A program made the position numbers and the translations under genes. The notes under the pieces are model-generated. The model ran no database searches. It saw only the letters and a list, made by a program, of their open reading frames with translations, and had not been told where the DNA came from. From Bacillus timonensis (lineage in GTDB: Bacteria; Bacillota; Bacilli; Bacillales; Bacillaceae_L): a stretch of 64,000 bases of DNA. Positions 51,812 to 62,399 of this stretch are shown here, in pieces. Each line of letters begins with the position of its first letter. Position 1 is the first letter of the stretch. Location: positions 1,170,677 through 1,234,676 of the forward strand of contig NZ_HE610985.1 of assembly GCF_000285535.1 (NCBI RefSeq). The letters run 5' to 3'.

Positions 51812-53449
51812 TTACTCAAAATAAGCCCACTTATATTGAACATCCCCTAATGGTGAAATAACGACTCCTTTTAACTTGTCATTTTGAACCCAGTTGTTTG
51901 TGTAAAAATAGATTGGTGCAATTGGCATTTCTCCAATTACAACTTGCTCTGCTTCTTTCAGTAGTCCAAGACGCTTTTCCTTATCGGTTTCTTTAGCAGC
52001 TTGTGCAAGAAGATTATTAAAGGTCTCACTTGTCCATCCTGTATCATTATTCCCTTGTGGTACTGTAAAGATTTCAAGGAAGTTTACAGGATCATTAAAA
52101 TCTGCCAACCATCCTGCTCGTCCTATTTGGAAGTTACCTTGGTCAATATTATCAAGATATACGTTCCACTCAGCGTTATTTAATGTTACATTGATTCCTA
52201 AATTTGTTCTCCACATGTCTTGGATTGCTTGTGCAACCTTTTGATGGCCTTCTGATGTATTATAGGATAAAGCAATATCAGGAAGTTCAGAAACATCTGA
52301 TAGTCCCAGTTCATCTAATGCTTTTTGTAAATGTTCCTTTGCAGCATCTACATCATTATCTTTGAAATAGCCCTTTTCGTTTTCCTTAAGAATTGCCGAT
52401 GGAACGAGAGCCATTGCTGGAATTTGTCCACCTTGAGTAACGTTTTCAACGATTGCTTTTCTATTAATTGCATAAGATAAAGCTTTTCGAAGGTTTTCAT
52501 TTTGGAATGGTTCTTTATTAATATTGAACTTAAACCAATATGTACCCGCAATCGGGCTCTCTTGTAAGGTTCCTTCTTTTTCAAGTGTTGGAATAACGTC
52601 TGTCGGTAAAGCTGATGTTGGTGCACCAGCCCAATCTAATTCACCCTTTTTGAAGCTTTGATATTCTGTATTTGGATCATTAATCATATCCATCGTAATT
52701 TTTTCAAGCTTAACTGAATCTGCATCCCAATAATCTTTGTTTTTAGTAAGTGTAATACTTGCAGACTTATCTGAGATGACAAACGGACCATTTGAAACAT
52801 ATGATTCATCAACCCGATTTGCCCAATCTGGATTATCCTTTGCTATCTTACTATTGACAGGAAAATACGTGTAAAAGGCTGTTAATTCTAAGAAGTAAGC
52901 TGTCGGGTTAACTAATCTAACCTCAAGTGTTTTATCATCAACCGCCTTAATGCCGACATTCTCCATCTTCTCAATCGAGATATTAGGAGTGTTGTATGCC
53001 TCTTTTGCCCCTTCCACGTAATTGTATATTTGTGATGCATAGTCCGATTGATTGGCAGGAACTAATACCCATTTCCATGCATATTCAAAGTCGTGAGCAG
53101 TAACAGGATCGCCATTAGACCATTTTGCATCGCGGATTGTGAACGTATACGTTTTACCATCTTCAGAAACATCTATCTTTTCCGCCATAGCTTCTGCTGG
53201 TTCACCATTTTTATTAATACGAGTTAAACCTTCAAAAGCATGGGTGAGTACTACTCCTGAAGTGGAGTCAGTTGCCAAACCTGGGTGTAAGGTAGGGGGT
53301 TCAGAACTTATATTAATTCTTAATTCTTGCTTTGCTCCATCACCTTTTGCCCCCCCTCCTTCCTCGTTCCCTTTATCAAATGTACCGCAGGCTGAAAGGA
53401 CGAGAGCACTTGCAAAAAGTATGCTTAATAGCCACGAAGTTTTTTTCAA
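51812..53449 (-). CDS. oppA: Oligopeptide-binding lipoprotein OppA
   Basis: 545 residues. Lipoprotein signal KKTSWLLSILFASALVLSAC with lipobox LSAC, lipidated Cys21; a Gly/Lys linker follows. SBP family 5 fold: SSEPPTLHPGLATDSTSG, TFTIRDAKWSNGDPVTAHDFEYAWKWVL, NLRKALSYAINRKAIV, LSYNTSEGHQKVAQAIQDMW. It captures peptides outside the membrane for OppBCDF. In Bacillus, Opp also imports signalling peptides for competence and sporulation. First gene of the operon. Confidence 0.96.
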   Translation of the reverse strand: MKKTSWLLSILFASALVLSACGTFDKGNEEGGGAKGDGAKQELRINISSEPPTLHPGLATDSTSGVVLTHAFEGLTRINKNGEPAEAMAEKIDVSEDGKTYTFTIRDAKWSNGDPVTAHDFEYAWKWVLVPANQSDYASQIYNYVEGAKEAYNTPNISIEKMENVGIKAVDDKTLEVRLVNPTAYFLELTAFYTYFPVNSKIAKDNPDWANRVDESYVSNGPFVISDKSASITLTKNKDYWDADSVKLEKITMDMINDPNTEYQSFKKGELDWAGAPTSALPTDVIPTLEKEGTLQESPIAGTYWFKFNINKEPFQNENLRKALSYAINRKAIVENVTQGGQIPAMALVPSAILKENEKGYFKDNDVDAAKEHLQKALDELGLSDVSELPDIALSYNTSEGHQKVAQAIQDMWRTNLGINVTLNNAEWNVYLDNIDQGNFQIGRAGWLADFNDPVNFLEIFTVPQGNNDTGWTSETFNNLLAQAAKETDKEKRLGLLKEAEQVVIGEMPIAPIYFYTNNWVQNDKLKGVVISPLGDVQYKWAYFE

Positions 53450-53577
53450 ATAGATGACCTCCCAAGTATGTATTTCTAAATTGTTTCCTAAAGATATACG
53501 CTACTTATGTTGTTTCAAAACGTAATTTCTTATGCGTAATGCGATTTTATGATTCTCAATTATTTTTACGTTCTTAC

Positions 53578-53605
53578 TTGCATTTCAAAATGAATGGATT
53601 ATAAT
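53578..53605 (+). promoter_or_regulatory. Sigma-A promoter of trpS
   Basis: TTGCAT (53578-53583), 16-base spacer, TATAAT (53600-53605). It starts the T-box leader about 20 bases downstream. Confidence 0.75.
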
Positions 53606-53629
53606 AAAAAATAATTAAATGAAATCATG

Positions 53630-54945
<1,316 letters not shown>

Positions 54946-54950
54946 ATGTA

Positions 54951-55001
54951 TCGGGCTGTTCGAAAAGTCATTGAAAAAGTGACTTTTTTGACAGCCCCTA
55001 A
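54951..55001 (+). terminator. Terminator after trpS
   Basis: GGGCTGT / ACAGCCC outer arms with AAAAGTCA / TGACTTTT inside; TTTTTTG in the inner 3' arm. A long two-part stem. Confidence 0.85.
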
Positions 55002-55029
55002 TCTTATTAAAATGAATGTTCTCACCTGC

Positions 55030-56106
55030 TTATGAGTCCAATAAATTTTCTACCTCTTGTACTAGCTCACTTGTGTTAATAGATATATTGTCCTTATTAT
55101 TAAATTTTTTATAATAATTCCCCTCTGGTTTAACTCCTTTTCCAATATAGTAATGATGCTCTGCATTTACGAATTGACAAATAAGCCAATAAATTGGATT
55201 AATATAGGATTCCGGATAAATCTCTAACACTTTAGTTCCAGGTCTACAAAACGCCAAGTTTGTAAGTCCAGCACCATGTGGACTAATTATCACACTAGCA
55301 GAATGAAAAATTTCAATTTGTTTTGAAACTCGAAATTCCTCTAATCGAATTGTCTTAAATTTATAATCCTTTAAAGCCTCTAGGATTTCATCTTCATTGA
55401 CGATACTTCTACTTCCTTTTCTACTAATATAGATTCTTTCATACTCTTTTTTAGGAGCCCAATTGTTTTTAGGGAGAAGATTATCTCGTAGAAATTCGCA
55501 TGCCCAATCACTAGCAAATTCAGGGATTGAAACGACTACCAATTTTTTTGCTTGAATATGAGCACCTTCTTTTGCATGTATGATATCTTCAAAGTTAATC
55601 CCTAATTTGGATAGAGTCTCAAGCTGGTAAGGTAGAAATGAATGATTAAAGATATATCGATCGATTTTAATATCCATCGCTTTTAACGCCTGAATTCTCG
55701 GTAAAACTTCGAACATCCAGTGATAATAATTATTGCTATCTATATGAGTTAATGCTGCAACGGTCTCATCCAAATAAGATGGCTCTGGTAAAAAATCTAA
55801 CTTAAAAACTGAATGCTCATTAGGCTCCTTAAACCACTCAAAGGATACGTCCCATAACAACTTATTATCTTGAGAAATAACAATCCCTTGCTCACCATAA
55901 ACCCGACCATTTGGAATTTCACCAATATATAATTCATCTGACCACATTGGCTTTTTTCTCGGATTTGGCTCAAATACCAACACGTTTGGTAAAGGTACCT
56001 TAACTTCTATTACCTTCAGTGGCATGTCGAATTCATAATTTGTTTTATACCAATCTTTCAATGATAGATAGGTTCCATCTGGTATAGGAAATTCTTGTTC
56101 CTTCAT
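55030..56106 (-). CDS. Glycosyltransferase family 61 (DUF563) protein
   Basis: 358 residues from ATG 56106 (AAGGAGG upstream). Motifs SNNYYHWMFEVLPRIQAL, ERIYISRKGSRSIVNEDEIL and the donor-side SPHGAGLTNLAFCRPGTKVLEIYP are the GT61 signature. No signal peptide. Members add xylose, arabinose or similar sugars to glycans. It heads the polysaccharide cluster but on the opposite strand to the nucleotide-sugar genes. Confidence 0.86.
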   Translation of the reverse strand: MKEQEFPIPDGTYLSLKDWYKTNYEFDMPLKVIEVKVPLPNVLVFEPNPRKKPMWSDELYIGEIPNGRVYGEQGIVISQDNKLLWDVSFEWFKEPNEHSVFKLDFLPEPSYLDETVAALTHIDSNNYYHWMFEVLPRIQALKAMDIKIDRYIFNHSFLPYQLETLSKLGINFEDIIHAKEGAHIQAKKLVVVSIPEFASDWACEFLRDNLLPKNNWAPKKEYERIYISRKGSRSIVNEDEILEALKDYKFKTIRLEEFRVSKQIEIFHSASVIISPHGAGLTNLAFCRPGTKVLEIYPESYINPIYWLICQFVNAEHHYYIGKGVKPEGNYYKKFNNKDNISINTSELVQEVENLLDS

Positions 56107-56335
56107 ATTTTCCTCCTTAAAACCCTTTACCATATATGTATGGTTTTCGAACAAGTTTGCCCCACTAAATGGAGAAACTAATGAAAACATACATATTTTC
56201 TCTGTCAAGCTGCTTGCATTCTATTTTCAAATAAGAATAGGTGCACCTAAACTATAAATAAATAGTAATTTTATCTATACAAGTTGTTATTCCCTCCATA
56301 AGATATTACGTACAATTTTTTTCGGGGAGGATATA

Positions 56336-57637
56336 ATGGAAACTGAATATAATAATGGAAAGCAACAAATAGGAGTAATCGGTCTTGGTTTCGTTGGTTT
56401 ACCCTTGGCACTCCTCTTTGTTCGTAATGGATTTAATGTTATCGGAATTGACCTGGATAAAAGAAAGATTGATAGTATCTTGAACTCTAGAAGTTATATT
56501 GAGGATATTTCAAACGAAGAAATAGAAGTAGCTCTTTCTTCGGGAAGATTTCATGCATCTCAAAATTATGATGAAATTTCTAAACTAGATACTATTATCA
56601 TTTGTGTTCCAACACCTTTAACGAATCATGGTACACCTGACTTAGGCTATGTTCAAAATGTCGCACTGGACCTTTATCCAAGACTTAAAACAGGCCAGTT
56701 GGTTGTTCTTGAAAGCTCTACTTTTCCTGGTACGACAAGGGAAGTTCTCCAACCAATTTTAGAAAAAAGCAAAATGAAGATTGGTAAAGATTTATTTCTC
56801 GGTTACTCTCCTGAAAGAATCGATCCAGGAAATAAACAATTTAAGGTTGAAGAAGTTCCTAAAGTTGTGAGTGGTATCACAGAAAACTGTCGTAAACAAA
56901 TCGAAACTCTCTATAAACACGTATTTCTAAATGTTGTATCTGTAACATCAACAGAAGTCGCAGAACTTTGCAAACTTCTTGAGAACAGTTATAGGTATAT
57001 AAATATTTCCTTTATCAACGAAATGGCCATTCTATGTGATTCCTTAGATATTGATCTGTGGGAGGTTATTGATGCATCAAGTACAAAGCCTTATGGATTT
57101 AGCCCTTTTTACCCTGGTCCAGGCGTTGGTGGACACTGTATCCCAGTTGATCCCATTTATCTGTATTGGAAAGCGAAGCAAGCTGGCTTTGAGAGTAGAT
57201 ATTTAAACCTAGCAGCCACCATAAATGATGAGATTATGGATTATATCGTATACAGGATTCAAAACTCACTTTCAAACTTAAAGGGATTAACAGGAAAAAA
57301 GATTATTATCTATGGTATGGCCTATAAAAAAGACATTTCTGATTACCGAGAATCCCCGTCACTATACATTATGGAAAAACTTGCAAAATTGGGTGCAGAA
57401 GTTGAATACCACGATCCATTTATACCAACACTCGAGATTCTGGACCAAAAATACTCGAGTATCGAATTAACAGAAGAGGCCCTTCGTTCTTCTGACTGTT
57501 TCGTCATCATAACAGATCACACGTCTATTCCATTAGATTTCATTGTTACACATGCACCCTTAATCTATGACACTCGTAATGTTACAAAAAACTACAGTCA
57601 CTATAAAAATATTATTCGATTGGGGTGTGGCAATTAA
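56336..57637 (+). CDS. Nucleotide-sugar dehydrogenase (WbpA/TuaD type)
   Basis: 433 residues. NAD-binding GVIGLGFVGLPLA (13-25), the SSTFPGTT block, GYSPERIDPGN, catalytic Cys268 in GVGGHCIPVDP, and the C-terminal domain IYGMAYKKDISDYRESPSL. Oxidises C6 of a UDP-sugar to the uronate. GYSPERIDPGN is more typical of UDP-GlcNAc/ManNAc dehydrogenases than of UDP-Glc ones. ATG after GGGGAGG. Overlaps the next gene by TAATG. Confidence 0.9.
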   Translation: METEYNNGKQQIGVIGLGFVGLPLALLFVRNGFNVIGIDLDKRKIDSILNSRSYIEDISNEEIEVALSSGRFHASQNYDEISKLDTIIICVPTPLTNHGTPDLGYVQNVALDLYPRLKTGQLVVLESSTFPGTTREVLQPILEKSKMKIGKDLFLGYSPERIDPGNKQFKVEEVPKVVSGITENCRKQIETLYKHVFLNVVSVTSTEVAELCKLLENSYRYINISFINEMAILCDSLDIDLWEVIDASSTKPYGFSPFYPGPGVGGHCIPVDPIYLYWKAKQAGFESRYLNLAATINDEIMDYIVYRIQNSLSNLKGLTGKKIIIYGMAYKKDISDYRESPSLYIMEKLAKLGAEVEYHDPFIPTLEILDQKYSSIELTEEALRSSDCFVIITDHTSIPLDFIVTHAPLIYDTRNVTKNYSHYKNIIRLGCGN

Positions 57638-58617
57638 TGAAAATTTTAGTAACTGGAGGGTCGGGATTTATTGGTTCTCACCTTGTTACACAATTAATAG
57701 CTCAGGGACATGACGTGATTACATTAGATGACTTGTCAAATGGAAAGATTAGTTTATTAAATCAGGTAATGGATAACCCAAAACATACTTTTATACAAGG
57801 ATCGGTTTTGGATCGAAGTTTATTAAATGAATTAATGGATCAAGTCGATGTTGTCTTCCATCTTGCAGCCGTGCTTGGAGTCAAAAACCTTGTCGAACAC
57901 CCACTAAAAGTAATAGAAGGAAATATTGATGGAACGCGAAATGTTTTAGAGTTTGCTTTTGCTAGAAAACAAAAAGTTGTTTTTTCTTCCACGTCTGAAG
58001 TATATGGCAAAAATAATAATTTACCTTACAATGAGGATTCGGACAGAGTATTAGGATCAACTCTTAAAAACCGTTGGTGCTATGCTACAGCGAAGGCTCT
58101 TGATGAGCACTTGTGTTTTGCTTATGCAGAAAAAGGATTACCTATAACAGTCGTTCGATATTTTAATGCGTATGGTCCTGGAGCAACTACGTCTGATTAT
58201 GGAATGGTCATTCCAAAATTTATTAAAGCTGCCTTAACAAACAGCCCAATTACAGTCTATGGTGATGGAAATCAAACAAGATGCTTTACCTATATTGATG
58301 ATACCGTTCAAGGAACAATAAAATGCATGGACTCTAACTATAATGGAGAAGTATTTAATATAGGAAGAGATGAAGAAATATCAATAAACCAGCTAGCCAA
58401 TAAAATTAAATTCCTCTGTAATTCAAATTCTGATATCATCCACATCCCATATGATGAAATTTATGGAGAAAAATACGAGGATACACCAAAAAGAATCCCA
58501 AATAACGAGAAAGCTAGATCATTACTAGGTTTTTCACCACTTATTTCGATTGATGAAGGTTTAAGAAAGACAATTGCCTACTATCAGAATGAGTTAGGCT
58601 ATGGAAGTGATAGGTAA
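57637..58617 (+). CDS. NAD-dependent epimerase/dehydratase
   Basis: 326 residues from ATG 57637. Extended SDR: TGGSGFIGSHLV Rossmann loop, LDDLSNG, HLAAVLG, SSTSEVYG, catalytic YATAK, RYFNAYGPGATTSDYG. The block DSDRVLGSTLKNRWCYATAK recalls UDP-glucuronate decarboxylase/4-epimerase relatives. It could turn the uronate made upstream into a pentose or epimer. TAATG overlap on both sides shows one message with its neighbours. Confidence 0.87.
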   Translation: MKILVTGGSGFIGSHLVTQLIAQGHDVITLDDLSNGKISLLNQVMDNPKHTFIQGSVLDRSLLNELMDQVDVVFHLAAVLGVKNLVEHPLKVIEGNIDGTRNVLEFAFARKQKVVFSSTSEVYGKNNNLPYNEDSDRVLGSTLKNRWCYATAKALDEHLCFAYAEKGLPITVVRYFNAYGPGATTSDYGMVIPKFIKAALTNSPITVYGDGNQTRCFTYIDDTVQGTIKCMDSNYNGEVFNIGRDEEISINQLANKIKFLCNSNSDIIHIPYDEIYGEKYEDTPKRIPNNEKARSLLGFSPLISIDEGLRKTIAYYQNELGYGSDR

Positions 58618-59530
58618 TGAAAGTACTTGTAACTGGTGGTGCCGGCTTTATCGGTTCACACATTGTTGAACTATTAACCTCAAAAAAATAGAAGTTATTG
58701 TAATAGATAATTTGAGTACGGGGAATAAATCGTTGCTACCCAACTCAGTAAAGTTTTATGAGCTTGATATATGTGATGTCAATAATCTAAATAAGGTATT
58801 TACTTTAGAAAAACCCGACTATGTACTTCATCTTGCAGCACAAGTAGATGTTAAAACCTCTATAACGAATCCTATCTATGATGCACAAAAAAATATCCTC
58901 GGAACTCTTTCAGTATTAGAGTGTTGTGTGAAGAATGACGTAAAAAAAATTATCTACTCCTCATCCTGTGCGATATACGGAGATGTGGGAGATATTAGTA
59001 TTAAAGAAAACACTCCAGCGAATCCAAGTTCATTTTATGGATTATCTAAGTATACGCCTGAACAATATGTAAAACTTTATTCTAAACTATTTGGGCTATC
59101 CTATACAATTTTACGATATGCAAATGTATATGGACCAAGACAGTCAACAACTGCAGAAGGTGGCGTTATCTCTATCTTTATAAATAAAATGCGTAACGGA
59201 GAAAAACCAACTATATATGGTGATGGTGAACAAACCCGTGACTTTGTATTTGTTGTGGATGTTGCAAATGCAAATTTCCTTGCACTCGAAAAAGGCTGTA
59301 ACGAAGTTATTAATATTAGTTGTAACAGGTCCTATTCCATTAACCACCTTTATACTGTTTTAGGTTCAATCATCCCTTCACCTGGAAATCCAATATACCA
59401 GCCTACTAGAAACGGGGAATTACGCTTTAGCCGGTTAAATAATGACAAAGCTAAGGAAATATTGAGTTGGAATCCGGATTTCTCTTTAGTTGAAGGTCTG
59501 AAGCAAACAGTTCATGAAATAAAGCAGTAA
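58617..59530 (+). pseudogene. UDP-glucose 4-epimerase-like gene with -1 frameshift in an A7 tract
   Basis: ATG 58617 overlaps the previous stop. The first 24 codons give the Rossmann start MKVLVTGGAGFIGSHIVELL, then an A7 run (58682-58688) puts TAG at 58689. One frame over, the protein goes on IEVIVIDNLSTGNKSLL, HLAAQVDVKTS, SSSCAIYGD, catalytic YGLSK, RYANVYGPRQ, to 59530. Eight A would restore a GalE-like SDR of about 305 residues. Without the first part the NAD-binding loop is lost, so the fragment alone should not work. Either inactive, slippage-controlled, or a sequencing error. Confidence 0.82.
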
Positions 59531-59593
59531 ATTCTAAGGCATTTTCTACTAAGTAGATATGCCTTTACTTTTTACGAAAGGAGAGTGCCTTCG

Positions 59594-60292
59594 TTGAACA
59601 ATGTTTCAATATTAATACCCTATAACTCTGATGGAGGTCATAGGGACAAGGTAATTAAATGGGTGTTAGAATTCTATAAAAATACTATGCCCGAATTTGA
59701 AGTAGTTATCGGAAATGATACAACTGGGCAGCTTTTTTCAAGATCAAAAGCTATAAATAATGCAGCCAGGAAAGCATCTGGTTCCATTTATGTGATTGCG
59801 GATGCAGATATTGTTTATAACCCAATCATTTTATATAAAGCCATTGATTTATTAAAATATAACGTACCTTGGATTATCCCCTATAATCGAATTAAATATT
59901 TAACGGAAGATGGTACACATCAACTTTTAAACTCTACTGCAATTTGGCCATTCAAAGCTGAAATTGAGTTTTATCATGATCATTACTCTCATGTCGGAGG
60001 ATTAAATGTAATTTCCAAGAAAAACTTTGAAATCGTTGGAGGATTTGATGAACGTTTCATTGGATGGGGTGGTGAAGATGACGCTTTTGCCTCATCTGTA
60101 AATTCTCTTTGTGGAGATTATCATCGTATGAAGGAGGATTTATATCATATTTGGCATCCTCCTGCGGCAAAGTTTTTCAATAACCCTCATTACAAAGCAA
60201 ATAAATTACTATCGAATCGATATTTGCAAGCATCAAATAGCGAAGAAGATATGAGAAAATTAATACAAGAACGTAAACTAGTTGAAGATTAA
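59594..60292 (+). CDS. Glycosyltransferase with GT2/GT7-type fold
   Basis: 232 residues from TTG 59594, about nine bases after AAAGGAG; a GTG at 59585 is too near the site. VSILIPYNSDGGHRDKVIKW, EVVIGNDTT, RSKAINNAARKASGS, metal-binding DADI, and VGGFDERFIGWGGEDDAF, the acceptor-site block of the galactosyltransferase C-terminal family. Transfers a hexose or amino sugar to a growing glycan at the membrane. Confidence 0.85.
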   Translation: MNNVSILIPYNSDGGHRDKVIKWVLEFYKNTMPEFEVVIGNDTTGQLFSRSKAINNAARKASGSIYVIADADIVYNPIILYKAIDLLKYNVPWIIPYNRIKYLTEDGTHQLLNSTAIWPFKAEIEFYHDHYSHVGGLNVISKKNFEIVGGFDERFIGWGGEDDAFASSVNSLCGDYHRMKEDLYHIWHPPAAKFFNNPHYKANKLLSNRYLQASNSEEDMRKLIQERKLVED

Positions 60293-60302
60293 TTTTGGAC
60301 AT

Positions 60303-60340
60303 ATAAAAAAGTTTCACTTTTGTGAGTGAAACTTTTTTTA
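60303..60340. terminator. Bidirectional terminator
   Basis: AAAAGTTTCAC / GTGAAACTTTT type stem with TTTTGTGA loop region; seven T after it and A-run before it. Confidence 0.9.
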
Positions 60341-60383
60341 AATCCTAGCTGTTGAAAATAACAGCAAATTACTAGAGTCTACT

Positions 60384-61403
60384 CTATTGGACAAGATTTC
60401 CCTGGCAAAAGTAGATAAATTTAAACCATAATTCTGAAACAGTTAGTGGATCTGCCTTTTCACTCTCCGTGATTGCATCTTTAACCAATCGGTTATACAG
60501 CTGTTTGTCCGTAAGTAGTCTTTCAAGTGCCCATCTATACTTTTCTAATGACTCATTTGACCAATTATTATTGTTATCTCGATCAGTTTTCATAGTTGAA
60601 AGTAAAAATTGACTACTCGCAACTTCTGGAATCGCTCCAACATCTGCAGCAATTACTGGAACACCACAAGCCATTGCTTCGACAATATGTGTAGCTCCAC
60701 TTTCATATTTACTTCCACAAACAAGAATATGCCATTTTTTTATGATTTCAGACATATGGGTATGAGGTATTTCCGAGTAAACCTTAATATTAGGCAAATC
60801 TACTTTATATGAAGGTTTTTTCGCAAAAATCATTTCAAATTGAACATCCGGAAACCTTTTAGCTAAGTAAGGAATAACTTCCTTTCCTTTTATCCAACCA
60901 TATGGCTCATCATACCCAATCCAACCTACTGTTGTCTTTTCCGCACGATCTCCAGTTGTAAATATATCTCGATCAACCATATTCGGTATAGTAAATACAA
61001 GACCTGGGTCATAGTTATAACCCTTAATTATTTTTTCTCTATGAAAATCGGAAACAGCTACCATTGGAATATTATTTTTTTTTGCTACCTTTAAAAGCTT
61101 AGCATCATCATCAAATGAATGATTAGGACCAACACTCCAATTCCACTTGGCATTATTGGGAATACTAGAATCAAATAAATAATGATTCCACCACCCTTTT
61201 TCATTTTGTCGAACAATCTTCAAATTATCTATTGGAAACATGGGTCGATGGTTTATATTTGGTGGGGCAAAAGCTATTTCTATATCTTTTGGTGCCAATA
61301 ATGATAACCATTTTGCCCACATAGCTACTTTTACATTTGGTCCATATGATAAACCTAAATCAAAATTTTGAAATCCGCCTATAACAAATTTAAATTTAAA
61401 CAA
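60384..61403 (-). CDS. Family 4 glycosyltransferase
   Basis: 339 residues; TTG start after GGAGGATAGG. GT-B fold: VAVSDFHREKIIKGYNYD, VGWIGYDEPYGWIKGKEVIPYLAKR, and the C-terminal donor site ESGATHIVEAMACGVPVIAADVGAIPE with the E-x7-E pair. Retaining sugar transfer from a nucleotide sugar. No signal peptide. The N-terminal third is atypical, with NHSFDDD and WNWSVGP. Confidence 0.85.
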   Translation of the reverse strand: MFKFKFVIGGFQNFDLGLSYGPNVKVAMWAKWLSLLAPKDIEIAFAPPNINHRPMFPIDNLKIVRQNEKGWWNHYLFDSSIPNNAKWNWSVGPNHSFDDDAKLLKVAKKNNIPMVAVSDFHREKIIKGYNYDPGLVFTIPNMVDRDIFTTGDRAEKTTVGWIGYDEPYGWIKGKEVIPYLAKRFPDVQFEMIFAKKPSYKVDLPNIKVYSEIPHTHMSEIIKKWHILVCGSKYESGATHIVEAMACGVPVIAADVGAIPEVASSQFLLSTMKTDRDNNNNWSNESLEKYRWALERLLTDKQLYNRLVKDAITESEKADPLTVSELWFKFIYFCQGNLVQ

Positions 61404-61448
61404 TTACCTATCCTCCTATATGAAATGACGCTTTTTATACGTAATCGA

Positions 61449-62234
61449 TTATTTAGGAACGAGCCTATTTACATATTTCCATCCATCCTCTTCAATAAAA
61501 ATAGGTTCATATAAATCTCCCCATCTTTTTAACGTATCACGTACAACCCATTCTCGCATTTTATTAATAACATCCTTGTTTTCGGAAATATTTTCATCAT
61601 GGATTCGTAACATGATAAATTCTCTATTAATCCATTTAAATTTATACTTTTCTACGAATTTTATTAATATACGAAGATCGTCCAAACCATGTAAACCATT
61701 TAATGGGTCATCCGTTTGCCACCCACCAATCTCCTTTAACGCAGATGTACGGTAAAACCTTGGCCAAACAACCCTGTTTGATAAAAGATATTCATACTTA
61801 TCATTAAATTGACGGCCTTTCACTCTATTTTTTGACACGATTTCTTTGTCGGGGCCGATGATTACGCGAACCATATTTCCGCTGATAATGGCAACATCTT
61901 CTGGTTGGTTCATAGCTTCATTTACCAAATCTTTGATTGTATATTTAAAAAGCAAATCATCACTATCCAACTCAAGAATAAACGGCGTATCAACTAACAA
62001 TAATGCCTTATTTAAACTTCTTACTTTTCCTATGTTTTCCTCATTTTTTATTAATGAAATTCGAGAATCACTTAAATATTCTTCAACCTCTTTACTCCCA
62101 TTATCAGTAGACCCATCATCGATTAAGATCAACTTCCAATTTCGATAGGTTTGCCATAACACACTTTCTACTGCGTCCCTTATAAATTTTTTCCGATTAT
62201 AAAAAGGGATTAGTACGGTTACCATTGATTCCAA
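61449..62234 (-). CDS. Family 2 glycosyltransferase
   Basis: 261 residues; TTG start seven bases after GGGGTG. MVTVLIPFYNRKKFIRDAVESVLWQTY, LILIDDGSTDNG, NIGKVRSLNKALLL, ELDSDDLL (DxD) and NGLHGLDDLRI. Inverting GT-A enzyme of a polysaccharide assembly line. 45 bases upstream of the GT4 gene on the same strand, so the two form a message. Confidence 0.9.
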   Translation of the reverse strand: MESMVTVLIPFYNRKKFIRDAVESVLWQTYRNWKLILIDDGSTDNGSKEVEEYLSDSRISLIKNEENIGKVRSLNKALLLVDTPFILELDSDDLLFKYTIKDLVNEAMNQPEDVAIISGNMVRVIIGPDKEIVSKNRVKGRQFNDKYEYLLSNRVVWPRFYRTSALKEIGGWQTDDPLNGLHGLDDLRILIKFVEKYKFKWINREFIMLRIHDENISENKDVINKMREWVVRDTLKRWGDLYEPIFIEEDGWKYVNRLVPK

Positions 62235-62399
62235 GTATTAACACCCCTAAATAAAGTAATATCAATTGTCATTTTATGTTAAGAGACATCCTTTGGTGTT
62301 ACCCAATACAGAGATTTTTGATTTCTGGACCTATTACTTACACAAAAATTTACTATTTAAAATAAGATAATATATCTTTCTTGTGGAAGGAGTAAATTG

